From the NCBI GenBank assembly GCA_011322005.1, contig DROE01000132.1:1-14895 (forward strand): 14,895 nucleotides of DNA, given 5' to 3'. The notes beneath the pieces are model-generated. The model was not told the origin of the DNA, ran no database searches, and worked only from the letters and a program-made list of their open reading frames with translations. Shown one piece after another: positions 7,474-13,775 of the stretch. The stretch's first letter is position 1. Every line of letters begins with the position of its first letter. This DNA is from Devosia sp. GTDB taxonomy: Bacteria > Pseudomonadota > Alphaproteobacteria > Rhizobiales > Devosiaceae. Both the position numbers and the translations under genes were made by a program.

Positions 7474-8154
7474 TCAGCCCAGCAGGTGCCTGGCGATGCC
7501 AATGGCATAGGGCTCGGTTTTACCTTGGTCGACATCGGCCATGGTTCTCAGCACCACCACATCCGAAAGCTCGCAGCGTTCCTGAGCAGCCATGAACGCG
7601 CTGATTTCTTCAACCAGCGCTGCTGCCGACCGCTCAAACTGAAATACCCGGCATACCGAAATCAACTGCCCTGCCCGGCTGGCAAAGTCGGCGAGGCCGG
7701 AACTGCCCGGCACGGCTGCATCCACCTCCAGCCCGGTTTCTTCTGCCAGTTCGCGGACCGCCGAGGAAAACACATCGAGCCGCCCCCCTTCCCCCGCATC
7801 GCTGCGTTCCAGGGACCCGGCAGGGGGATAGATGAGACCAGCCCCGGCGGTATGATCCGCCATCTTCCCAAAGATGAGATAACCCTCAGCAGAACGGATG
7901 ATGGCTGAGCCGAACACATTGAAGAATGTTTTTTCCGGGTAACCCCAGTCGCGCCAGGCAAGATAGCTGGCATAGGAGACTTCGATACAGTTTGCCCGCA
8001 GGCCCGTTTCCTCCAGAACTGGCTGTTCGGCCAGCACCAGCTTGCCATCCCAAAGCGCCGGATTGGTTTTGACAGCCTGTGCCCAGTGCGTGCCAATGCG
8101 CTCACGGTTATCCTCGGCAAACGGCCAGACGCCTTCCACCAGAGTCAGGTCCAC
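7474..8154 (-). CDS. NUDIX hydrolase family protein
   Basis: 226 residues from GTG 8154. The C-terminal half carries a NUDIX core: PPAGSLERSD followed by SSAVRELAEETGLEV, which contains the REL-x-EE-x-G metal-binding helix. The expected upstream Glu of the Gx5E part is displaced, with an Asp nearby, and there is a short insertion (GEGGR). The N-terminal half (WPFAEDNRERIGTHWAQ, later YASYLAWRDWG) is an extension seen in some alphaproteobacterial NUDIX proteins. NUDIX enzymes cleave nucleoside diphosphate-linked compounds; the substrate is not deducible. The gene lies 54 bases after phzF and in the same frame. The GTG start is weakly supported (AGGTCGG), and the intervening 18 codons also look coding, so the true N-terminus is uncertain. 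Confidence 0.8.
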   Translation of the reverse strand: MDLTLVEGVWPFAEDNRERIGTHWAQAVKTNPALWDGKLVLAEQPVLEETGLRANCIEVSYASYLAWRDWGYPEKTFFNVFGSAIIRSAEGYLIFGKMADHTAGAGLIYPPAGSLERSDAGEGGRLDVFSSAVRELAEETGLEVDAAVPGSSGLADFASRAGQLISVCRVFQFERSAAALVEEISAFMAAQERCELSDVVVLRTMADVDQGKTEPYAIGIARHLLG

Positions 8155-8208
8155 CCGACCTATTTTTGAAATAGCAAAAACGCCGCCAGCCCTCCCAAAG
8201 GCAAATCC

Positions 8209-9132
8209 CTATCTGGCCCGAAGACCGCTCCCGGGCAATGCCCGTTCCAGATCAAGCTGTCCCCTGCCCACGACGACCGCCTTGCCCCCGATGGCAGCGT
8301 GCGTAAGCCTGTCATCAGTATACCCCATTTGCATTTCTATCAGGCTGGGGCGCCCCATCTCCATGCCCTGACGCACCATGAAACTGCGTTGCCCTTCAAA
8401 AGCGGTTCCATTTTTGGCCAAGTAGCCGATAAGGGCTGCAACCGCCGAGCCGGTGCCGGGGTCTTCCCCTGACCCGAGACCCGGCTCAAACATGCGCGCC
8501 TCAAAGTCAACTTTTCCCGGCTCGGTCTTTGGCAGAAAAGCATAAACCGCCCCGTGCACCTCTCCGTAAACATCGCCCCATCCGCGCCGCTCAAGCCTTA
8601 TTCTGGCCAATGCCGCCTCGTCTCTGACCGGTACGATGGTAAATTCAAGTCCGGCGGAAAACCGTCCGGGCTGAAAGTCCTCATATCCGATTTCCGCCAC
8701 ATCCAGCCCCAGGGTTTCGGCAATGTCAGCCCGGTCCGGCGCGGGGCCGGTTTCCTCAGGCAACCGGGCGAGCTTGAACCGGGAGTAACCGAGCTTTTTG
8801 CCAATCCGCTCAATCACACAGGTGAGCAGGCCAATCTTTCCCTCCAGACGGATAGCGGTCGTGCGAATCCGCAATCCCAGATGTACCGCCGCTCCGATGG
8901 TGGGATGACCGGCAAACACAAGCTCCGCAAAAGGGGTGAATATCCTTATGGATGCGGCATGGGCGGGAGAAGCTGGAGAAAGCAGAAACACCGTCTCGCT
9001 GAGATTAAACTCTCTGGCGATTTTCTGCATGTAGTTGTCGCTCAGATGATCCGCTTTTGGAATGACTGCCAGAGGATTACCCGCCAGCGGCACATCCGTG
9101 AAAACGTCCATTAAAATATAGTCAATCAGCAT
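8209..9132 (-). CDS. PhzF-family isomerase (phenazine biosynthesis PhzF-like)
   Basis: 307 residues with the two-lobed diaminopimelate-epimerase-like fold of PhzF proteins. MDVFTDVPLAGNPLAV (8-23) is the family opening. The catalytic Glu is in FNLSETVF (E46). FAGHPTIGAA (74-83) gives the conserved GHP, and GEDPGTGSA (222-230) supplies the Asp and Ser that match the PhzF active site. No other phenazine genes are present, so this is one of the common housekeeping paralogues with unknown substrate. It sits 164 bases after ilvC, probably with its own transcription start, and is followed by the NUDIX gene in the same frame. The ATG at 9132 has no evident Shine-Dalgarno sequence. Confidence 0.92.
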   Translation of the reverse strand: MLIDYILMDVFTDVPLAGNPLAVIPKADHLSDNYMQKIAREFNLSETVFLLSPASPAHAASIRIFTPFAELVFAGHPTIGAAVHLGLRIRTTAIRLEGKIGLLTCVIERIGKKLGYSRFKLARLPEETGPAPDRADIAETLGLDVAEIGYEDFQPGRFSAGLEFTIVPVRDEAALARIRLERRGWGDVYGEVHGAVYAFLPKTEPGKVDFEARMFEPGLGSGEDPGTGSAVAALIGYLAKNGTAFEGQRSFMVRQGMEMGRPSLIEMQMGYTDDRLTHAAIGGKAVVVGRGQLDLERALPGSGLRAR

Positions 9133-9247
9133 TGCAGGACAGGCTTCTTCATCGCTCTTGAACTGGAAACGAAGAGTTCAGGGAGTCGCCTTTCAAGTCA
9201 AGCTCACGCCCCCCCGCAAAAAATCTGACCGGGGAGCATAACGCAGC

Positions 9248-9269
9248 GGCCGGAGACATTTCTCCGGCC
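9248..9269 (-). terminator. Strong hairpin after ilvC
   Basis: A perfect 9-bp inverted repeat, GGCCGGAGA and TCTCCGGCC with a four-base loop, lies 27 bases beyond the ilvC stop. No U run follows immediately; a T6 stretch occurs about 40 bases later inside a second possible C/G stem. It could end ilvC transcription or protect its 3' end. Confidence 0.5.
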
Positions 9270-9296
9270 ATTGGCGTGATTGCTGAAGCAGATCTT

Positions 9297-10316
9297 TTAG
9301 TTCTTCTCCTTGTCCACCAAAGCGCCCTCTGCAATCCAGGGCATCATGGCACGCAGTTTTTCTCCTACCTCTTCGATCTGGTGGCTGTCATTGTTGCGCC
9401 GAATAGCCTTGAAGCGCGAAGCGCCGGCTTTATATTCCTGCATCCACTCGGAAGTGAATTTGCCCGATTGAATGTCCTCGAGCACCCGCTTCATTTCAGC
9501 CTTGGTTTCCGAAGTGATGATGCGCGGACCTGAAACATATTCGCCCCATTCGGCGGTGTTGGAGATGGAATAGTTCATGTTGGCAATGCCACCCTGATAA
9601 ATCAGGTCAACGATGAGCTTAACTTCATGCAAACACTCGAAATAGGCCATTTCGGGCGCATAACCACCCTCGACCAGCGTTTCAAACCCTGCCCGGATCA
9701 ATTCGACCAACCCGCCGCACAACACCACCTGCTCGCCGAACAGGTCGGTTTCGCACTCTTCCTTGAAGGTGGTTTCGATAATGCCGGAGCGCCCCCCCCC
9801 GACACCCGAAGCATAGGCCAGCCCCAGGTCATGGGCATTGCCCGAAGCATCCTGATGCACCGCGATGAGACAGGGCACACCGCCCCCGCCCTCATATTCC
9901 CCGCGCACCGTGTGACCCGGCCCTTTGGGCGCAACCATGAGCACGTCAATCGTGTCTTTGGGCTCAATCAGGCCGTAATGCACATTCAGCCCGTGGGCAA
10001 AGGCAATGGCTGAACCATCACGGATGTTGGGTGCGATTTCGTTGGCATAAATATCGGCCTGCAACTCATCCGGGGTCGCCATCATCATCAGGTCGGCCCA
10101 GGCGGCAATTTCGGAAACGGCCATGACCTTGAGGCCATCCGCTTCCACTTTCTTTGCCGTCGCCGAACCGGGGCGCAACCCGACGCGCACATCGGAAATG
10201 CCACTGTCGCGCAGGTTGAGCGCATGGGCCCGCCCCTGCGAGCCATAGCCGATTATGGCAATATTCTTGGATTTGAGCAGATTGAGGTCTGCATCCCGGT
10301 CATAATAAACGCGCAT
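9297..10316 (-). CDS. ilvC: Ketol-acid reductoisomerase (NADP+), class I
   Basis: Converts 2-acetolactate to 2,3-dihydroxyisovalerate, and the acetohydroxybutyrate homologue, in valine and isoleucine synthesis. 339 residues is the usual class I length. GYGSQG (23-28) is the dinucleotide loop and AFAHGLNVHYG (105-115) the conserved His segment. The Mg-binding residues appear as ETDLFGEQ (D191, E195) and YFECLHEVKLIVDLIYQGG (E227, E231), with NYSISNTAEWGEY closing the site. ATG 10316 has AGGAGA six bases upstream. It lies 50 bases behind a TetR-type gene in the same direction, so the two are probably co-transcribed from the palindrome-covered promoter at 11092-11120. Its product feeds the same pathway as leuA in this window. 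Confidence 0.98.
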   Translation of the reverse strand: MRVYYDRDADLNLLKSKNIAIIGYGSQGRAHALNLRDSGISDVRVGLRPGSATAKKVEADGLKVMAVSEIAAWADLMMMATPDELQADIYANEIAPNIRDGSAIAFAHGLNVHYGLIEPKDTIDVLMVAPKGPGHTVRGEYEGGGGVPCLIAVHQDASGNAHDLGLAYASGVGGGRSGIIETTFKEECETDLFGEQVVLCGGLVELIRAGFETLVEGGYAPEMAYFECLHEVKLIVDLIYQGGIANMNYSISNTAEWGEYVSGPRIITSETKAEMKRVLEDIQSGKFTSEWMQEYKAGASRFKAIRRNNDSHQIEEVGEKLRAMMPWIAEGALVDKEKN

Positions 10317-10366
10317 TTCATTCTCCTGTTTTTGCGTTTGGCAGGAGCGGCTCTCCGCCCCGATTT

Positions 10367-10993
10367 TTAGGTTCCGTAAAGTGAAATAAACTGCTCTGTC
10401 GCCCGCGCCGCTTCACGCTCTATTCCCCGCGCGCCAAGAGGAAACTTCTCCCCCAGCAACAGGCGGATTTGCGTGTCGCGCATCAACAGGCCAAAAAAAG
10501 TGCGAAAGGCTTCCTCGGTATCCTCAAAAGCCAGCAGTCCGGAATTTCGTCCCTCTTCAAGGATTGGTTTCAAGCGCCGCCCCATGGCAAAGCGTCCGTT
10601 TTCAAGCACGATGTCACCAAGGTTGGCACTTTCCGAACCGGCATGGGAAATTGCCACCCGGTTCAGGGCCACCGAAATGTCCCCGCTCAGAACCCCGAGC
10701 AGATTGCGCCCGAAGCTCTCGATACTTTGTCTCAGGGTTTTTGCATTCAACCTGCCCGCATCAACGACGGGCATGCCAACCTTTGAAGCCTGCCACTTGA
10801 CAATGGCTGTGAGCAACCCCTCCCGGTCGCCGAACCAGTTATAGAGCGTTTCCTTGGAACAGCTCGCCTGTTGTGCAACGGCACTCATGGTCAGTCTGTC
10901 ACCGGCTCGAACCAGCAATTGCAGGGCGGCGTCCAGCACCTCCCCCTGCCTGGGGGTTGGTAAAAACTCCGAACTGGTAACATTCAAAGTCAA
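10367..10993 (-). CDS. TetR/AcrR-family transcriptional regulator next to ilvC
   Basis: 208 residues from TTG 10993. Upstream GTG codons would extend the frame to 11023, but GGAGG sits inside that extension, eight bases before the TTG, which marks the TTG as the true start. Residues ~20-65 are a TetR helix-turn-helix domain: VLDAALQLLVRAGDRLTMSAVAQQASCSKETLYNWFGDREGLL, where SCSKETLYNWFGDR is the recognition helix and turn. The rest is an all-helical ligand and dimer domain ending TEQFISLYGT, similar to AefR-type C-termini. The 25-bp palindrome 89 bases upstream is the obvious operator for self-repression, and ilvC follows 50 bases downstream. Ligand unknown; a branched-chain amino acid pathway metabolite is a guess from context. 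Confidence 0.88.
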   Translation of the reverse strand: MTLNVTSSEFLPTPRQGEVLDAALQLLVRAGDRLTMSAVAQQASCSKETLYNWFGDREGLLTAIVKWQASKVGMPVVDAGRLNAKTLRQSIESFGRNLLGVLSGDISVALNRVAISHAGSESANLGDIVLENGRFAMGRRLKPILEEGRNSGLLAFEDTEEAFRTFFGLLMRDTQIRLLLGEKFPLGARGIEREAARATEQFISLYGT

Positions 10994-11081
10994 GATAATT
11001 TCCTCCAGGATAACTCTCACCACCCCACGCTTCGTTCGAACCCCAACCGAAGTGCATCATTGCACGGCAGCAATCCCCTCT

Positions 11082-11106
11082 GCCGTACCGTACGTTACGG
11101 TACGGC
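11082..11106. promoter_or_regulatory. Palindromic operator, probable TetR site
   Basis: Arms GCCGTACCGTA (11082-11092) and TACGGTACGGC (11096-11106) are perfect reverse complements around CGT. TetR-family dimers bind palindromes of this kind. It covers the -10 hexamer of the promoter reading toward the TetR gene and ilvC, as expected for repression. A second, smaller dyad GTGCA-tcat-TGCAC lies at 11052-11065. Confidence 0.75.
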
Positions 11107-11120
11107 GAACAGGGAATCAA
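11092..11120 (-). promoter_or_regulatory. Promoter of the TetR gene (and probably ilvC)
   Basis: TTGATT (11120-11115), a 17-base spacer and TAACGT (11097-11092) on the minus strand. The -10 is at the centre of the 25-bp palindrome. The leader to the TTG start would be about 90 bases. Confidence 0.5.
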
Positions 11121-11209
11121 GCCGGAGTTTTCCTTTTTCTTGTTTCCGCGCAGTTTGGCATTTTAATTCCGACAGTTGACGCGGCAGACAGACGAATGGA
11201 CGGAGTGCC

Positions 11210-11234
11210 AAAAACAACGCCGGGAGGTTCCGGC
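11210..11234 (-). terminator. Intrinsic terminator after the winged-helix regulator
   Basis: Minus strand GCCGG-aacctc-CCGGC followed by GTTGTTTTT, starting a few bases past the stop codon at 11239. A short stem plus a T-rich tail, well placed to end the membrane protein/regulator operon. Confidence 0.6.
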
Positions 11235-11238
11235 AAGC

Positions 11239-11538
11239 TCAGTCGCTTCCCAGCAGCACCTGCATTTTGCCCAGATAGTCAATCCAGGCGGTGCGCCCCT
11301 TGGAACTCAGGCTGATCACGCTCAGCGGTTTTCGCTTTTCAAATCGCTTGTCGATTTTCACATAGCCCGCATCTTCCAGCTTTCGCAAATGCGTTGACAG
11401 GTTCCCGTCCGTTGCCCCGGTTTTTTCGCGAAGGGTCGTAAAACTTGCCGACCCGGCGCTGGCCAGGTAGGCCATCACGCCGAGCCGCAATTTCCCGTGA
11501 ATGACCGGATCAAGGTCACTGGTTCCGAACTCTCTCAT
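11239..11538 (-). CDS. Winged-helix transcriptional regulator (HTH_34/ArsR-MarR-like)
   Basis: 99 residues. It begins MREFGTSDLDPVIHGKLRLGVMAYLASAG, then FTTLREKTGATDGNLSTHLRKLEDAGYVKIDKRF, a helix-turn-helix with the recognition helix NLSTHLRKLEDAG, and a beta wing (KRKPLSVISLSSKGRTAW). This is the single-domain layout of the HTH_34 family, small dimeric repressors. The ATG at 11538 overlaps the stop of the preceding membrane protein gene as ATGA, so the two are translationally coupled. A TTG two codons earlier is possible but less likely. No cysteine or metal-binding motif is present. It very likely represses its own operon through the three half-sites at 12153-12175. Confidence 0.85.
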   Translation of the reverse strand: MREFGTSDLDPVIHGKLRLGVMAYLASAGSASFTTLREKTGATDGNLSTHLRKLEDAGYVKIDKRFEKRKPLSVISLSSKGRTAWIDYLGKMQVLLGSD

Positions 11539-12143
11539 GCCCAACCGCTTTTTTGCGCAGATATCGGCAAAACAACAATCAGCAGCACAGCAAAAGCCGC
11601 GATAAGATAGATGGTTGAGCCGAGCAGAAACGGAAAGAGAACCAGCGCCATCGCAAAACTGACCGCAGCCGTTGACCCGCTGACCCGGGAACTGGTCAAA
11701 GCCCCCGCAACCCCGTGCGCAATGCCATAGCAGATAAACGCCACCGGAAGAATTGCGTTAAAAAGCCAGTAGGGCGCGCCAAAGGTGAAAACACCGATCA
11801 CAACGCCGATGGCAAAGGTGAATATGCCGATACCCGCCAGCATCCAGGCAGCTCCCGAGACCCGGTTGTTCAACGAATTGGCCCCGGATTTTTTACGCAG
11901 TCTCTGTGACAGCAACACGGTGCCAATCGAACCGATAACCGCATAGGACAGCCACCACCAGCCGATGCTCTCAATGGCGATGGGCAGGCGCTGCGTAAGA
12001 GCACCCCAATGCACCAGCATCATGATGAAGGACAAAGAGCCCCACCACACACCGATTGAGCCACCAAGAACAGGGCTGGTGCGGCCCTGCTCGGCCAGTT
12101 GTTTCATCCACTCAATCTCATTCTTCAACTCTTCATCTGACAT
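11535..12143 (-). CDS. Six-helix integral membrane protein of unknown function, operon partner of the winged-helix regulator
   Basis: 202 residues from ATG 12143, chosen because GGAG lies six to seven bases upstream; a longer frame to 12221 crosses the promoter and operator. An acidic amphipathic N-terminus (SDEELKNEIEWMKQLAEQGR) precedes about six membrane spans near 27-46, 60-79, 96-118, 124-148, 157-174 and 176-193, with a basic loop RLRKKSG at 81-87 on the probable cytoplasmic side. I recognise no catalytic or metal motif. Two-gene operons of such a membrane protein and a small winged-helix protein occur in several alphaproteobacterial groups, so the regulator may answer to, or control the level of, this protein. 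Function not assigned. Confidence 0.8.
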   Translation of the reverse strand: MSDEELKNEIEWMKQLAEQGRTSPVLGGSIGVWWGSLSFIMMLVHWGALTQRLPIAIESIGWWWLSYAVIGSIGTVLLSQRLRKKSGANSLNNRVSGAAWMLAGIGIFTFAIGVVIGVFTFGAPYWLFNAILPVAFICYGIAHGVAGALTSSRVSGSTAAVSFAMALVLFPFLLGSTIYLIAAFAVLLIVVLPISAQKSGWA

Positions 12144-12152
12144 GGCAGGCTC

Positions 12153-12175
12153 CAAAGTACTTTGTTTTTCAAAGT
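12153..12175. promoter_or_regulatory. Three-half-site operator (CAAAGT/ACTTTG)
   Basis: CAAAGTACTTTG (12153-12164) is a perfect 12-bp palindrome. Five T follow, then a third half CAAAGT (12170-12175), which pairs with ACTTTG of the palindrome as a second, spaced dyad. The array begins at the last base of the -10 hexamer and covers the expected start of transcription. Probable binding site of the operon's own winged-helix protein. Confidence 0.7.
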
Positions 12176-12203
12176 TGATACGCCGAAACACCCCCGATGT
12201 CAA
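12175..12203 (-). promoter_or_regulatory. Consensus sigma70 promoter of the membrane protein/regulator operon
   Basis: TTGACA (12203-12198) is a perfect -35, followed by a 17-base spacer and TATCAA (12180-12175). It is the best promoter in the window and lies about 30 bases before the ATG at 12143. Confidence 0.75.
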
Positions 12204-12213
12204 GACATGCAAC

Positions 12214-12232
12214 GCCCCCACAGCGCAGGGGC
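12214..12232 (-). terminator. Weak GC hairpin after the 68-aa membrane protein gene
   Basis: GCCCC and GGGGC arms with a nine-base loop, 21 bases past the stop at 12253, just before the next promoter. There is no T run, so a terminator role is uncertain. Confidence 0.3.
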
Positions 12233-12252
12233 GGCTGCACTTGTTGCTCCGC

Positions 12253-12459
12253 TCAGGCAGTCTTGCCGATCATGCGCCGCCATGCGTCCGAGTTGTGCAC
12301 CCAGGGGCAGGCAGCAGTGCCTGCATAAACCAGCGCCAGAAGCACAGCGGAACTGAACCACAAGTCCACCGGATTTTTCAGAACATAAAGCAGGTAATAG
12401 ATGAAGCCGTACCAGATGACGGTTTCAACGATACCCCAGAGCCACACTGACGTTTTCAT
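12253..12459 (-). CDS. Small two-helix membrane protein of unknown function (68 aa)
   Basis: Starts at ATG 12459, which has GGAGG eight bases upstream; an ATG five codons earlier overlaps that binding site and is rejected. Two hydrophobic segments, about 5-28 (VWLWGIVETVIWYGFIYYLLYVL) and 35-53 (LWFSSAVLLALVYAGTAACPW), are followed by a short polar tail, HNSDAWRRMIGKTA. A single Cys-Pro lies at the end of helix 2 and one His just beyond. No family recognised. It follows the exported DUF411 gene by about 210 bases on the same strand and may belong to the same metal-linked group, but this rests on proximity only. Confidence 0.65.
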   Translation of the reverse strand: MKTSVWLWGIVETVIWYGFIYYLLYVLKNPVDLWFSSAVLLALVYAGTAACPWVHNSDAWRRMIGKTA

Positions 12460-12646
12460 GATACTCGCCTCCATTTCTCAACCATGTTGAAAGCAGGAGC
12501 GGCTAGAAACCGGGTCAACACCCTGATGGAAGCAGGGAACCCTTCCTCCCGCTTCTTACTACTGCTAAATGGTGGCTGCTTTCGCCGGATTCAACCTCTG
12601 CCCGGAGGCCACCCGGCGAGAAATAAAGAAAACGGTTTCGACAGGC

Positions 12647-12662
12647 CGGGGTCCGGACCCCG
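12647..12662. terminator. Perfect 16-bp palindrome after the DUF411 gene
   Basis: CGGGGTCCGGACCCCG is its own reverse complement and starts seven bases past the stop codon at 12669. On the minus strand a T-rich stretch (TTTTCTTTATTT) follows about 15 bases later. A loose terminator or RNA-end hairpin is likely; a protein-binding dyad is possible. Confidence 0.4.
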
Positions 12663-12668
12663 AAGAGA

Positions 12669-13133
12669 TCAATATTGCGCGTAGATGCTCATCGTGCCGT
12701 CGGCTTTGAACAACACCACATCAAAGGGCTCCGGGTCACCACCCATGCCGGGGGAGCCCATGGGCATACCAGGAACAGCAAGCCCCCTGGCCTCCGGACG
12801 TTCCGCCAGCAGGCGCTCGATATCTGAAGCGGGCACATGTCCTTCAATGACATACCCCTCAACGACAGCGGTGTGGCAGGATTGCAGCGGTTCGGGCACC
12901 CCGGCCATCTGCTTTATGGACTCAAGGTCCTCCAGATCGGTAACGCTCGCCGTGTGGCCCGCCTTTTCCATTTCTTCAATCCAGCCACCGCAGCACCCGC
13001 ACCAGGGCGATTTATAGACGGAAAACTGGGCCGCAAGGACTGGACCGGCAAACAATGCTCCCGCCAACGCCAGAACTGCAACTCCGGCAGCGCGTGGCCT
13101 CCACTGTTGTTTTTGATTCTTGTCTCTCAACAT
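12669..13133 (-). CDS. Exported DUF411 metal-binding protein (copper-resistance type)
   Basis: 154 residues from ATG 13133, which has GGAG about six bases upstream; the frame runs further upstream but without a good start. Residues 1-35 form a signal peptide (basic N-terminus, GVAVLALAGALFAGPVLA core, cut near ALA-AQ), so it acts in the periplasm. The mature protein opens with a thioredoxin-like strand and the CGCC cluster at 45-48 (KSPWCGCCGGW). Conserved C86-H87 (LQSCHTAVVEGY) and H99 (EGHVP) follow, then a methionine-rich stretch (PGMPMGSPGM, 121-130) before the closing FDVVLF strand. DUF411 proteins often lie in copper-handling loci, and the Cys and Met groups suit Cu(I). Upstream are a four-helix membrane gene and a MerR-type regulator. 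Confidence 0.9.
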   Translation of the reverse strand: MLRDKNQKQQWRPRAAGVAVLALAGALFAGPVLAAQFSVYKSPWCGCCGGWIEEMEKAGHTASVTDLEDLESIKQMAGVPEPLQSCHTAVVEGYVIEGHVPASDIERLLAERPEARGLAVPGMPMGSPGMGGDPEPFDVVLFKADGTMSIYAQY

Positions 13134-13185
13134 CTTGCTCCAATCTTTGCCCGACCGCCAGCCCGGCCCAAAGCTACGCCGGACT

Positions 13186-13224
13186 GATATACGCTTCACC
13201 CTATTACATAACAAGGACGCTTGT
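13186..13224 (-). promoter_or_regulatory. Candidate promoter of the DUF411 gene with overlapping dyad
   Basis: Minus strand TTGTTA (13214-13209), a 17-base spacer and TATATC (13191-13186). The dyad ACAAG-gacg-CTTGT (13211-13224) overlaps the -35, and a second one, ATTGA-cttttа-TCAAT, abuts it at 13225-13240. These could be sites for a metal- or stress-responsive regulator; none is identified. Confidence 0.45.
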
Positions 13225-13288
13225 ATTGACTTTTATCAATTTCCCACCGGCGACATGCCAAACTGATTCAGTTTCGCAAGAACCCGTT

Positions 13289-13699
13289 CTACAGACGTCG
13301 TTTCTTGGCCCCGTGGGGAAGTGCCTGAACCACGCCAAACACGATCTCCACCACCAGAATTGGCACAAGAACCCAGCTGGCTCCGTTCAGCAATGCATAG
13401 GACTGCCAAACCGCAAACAGGAACCGCGCCGCCGCATCATACCGCCCGAGCACAGCCAGATTCAGGTGCAGGCGTAATACCGACCACACTATAACGACAC
13501 TGCCCATCAGATTGGCGAAAAGCACATGCATCACGTCAATCCGTGGGACAATGCCGGGCAGGTCCAGCGCCGCGTCCACCTGAAACAGCACCTGGAACAA
13601 AAGCATTACCGTCCAGGGCGTGGCAAAGGCAAAAGTGACCACAAGATCATACCAGGCGCTGGCCCGCATGACTCGCAAATAGGAATTTTCAGAAAGCAT
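13289..13699 (-). CDS. Four-helix membrane protein of unknown function, probable MerR target
   Basis: 136 residues from ATG 13699, with GGAG nine bases upstream. Four hydrophobic spans lie at about 17-40, 56-76, 88-106 and 108-126; the protein ends in a basic tail (HGAKKRRL), which suggests that both ends are cytoplasmic. Recurring motifs are WYDLVVTFAFATPW, HVLFANLMGSVVIVWS and YDAAARFLFAVWQSYALLNGAS. I have seen similar unnamed proteins in other proteobacteria but know no function. No metal-binding cysteines are present, so it is unlikely to be a classical mercury or copper transporter. Its promoter (13732-13763) has the long spacer of MerR-activated genes, and the MerR-type gene is divergent 76 bases away. 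Confidence 0.8.
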   Translation of the reverse strand: MLSENSYLRVMRASAWYDLVVTFAFATPWTVMLLFQVLFQVDAALDLPGIVPRIDVMHVLFANLMGSVVIVWSVLRLHLNLAVLGRYDAAARFLFAVWQSYALLNGASWVLVPILVVEIVFGVVQALPHGAKKRRL

Positions 13700-13731
13700 T
13701 TTGCTGGCTCCGTTGATTGTTGGAGCCTGAG

Positions 13732-13763
13732 CTTATAAACCTTTGACTATACTTCAGGGTCAA
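13732..13763 (-). promoter_or_regulatory. MerR-type promoter/operator with 20-bp spacer
   Basis: Minus strand TTGACC (13763-13758), a 20-base spacer and TATAAG (13737-13732). An imperfect dyad with ACC/GGT ends (13739-13760, 7 of 11 pairs match) fills the spacer. MerR proteins activate exactly such overlong promoters by twisting the DNA. The site lies just before the regulator's own ATG at 13776, so it probably controls both genes. Confidence 0.65.
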
Positions 13764-13775
13764 GAGGAAACTTGA

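Noticed and set aside
13706..13727. Hairpin GGCTCC/GGAGCC that would mask the ribosome binding site of the four-helix membrane gene
   Set aside because: The predicted transcription start (about 13725) leaves the 5' arm mostly or partly untranscribed, so an RNA thermometer or riboswitch reading is not supported.
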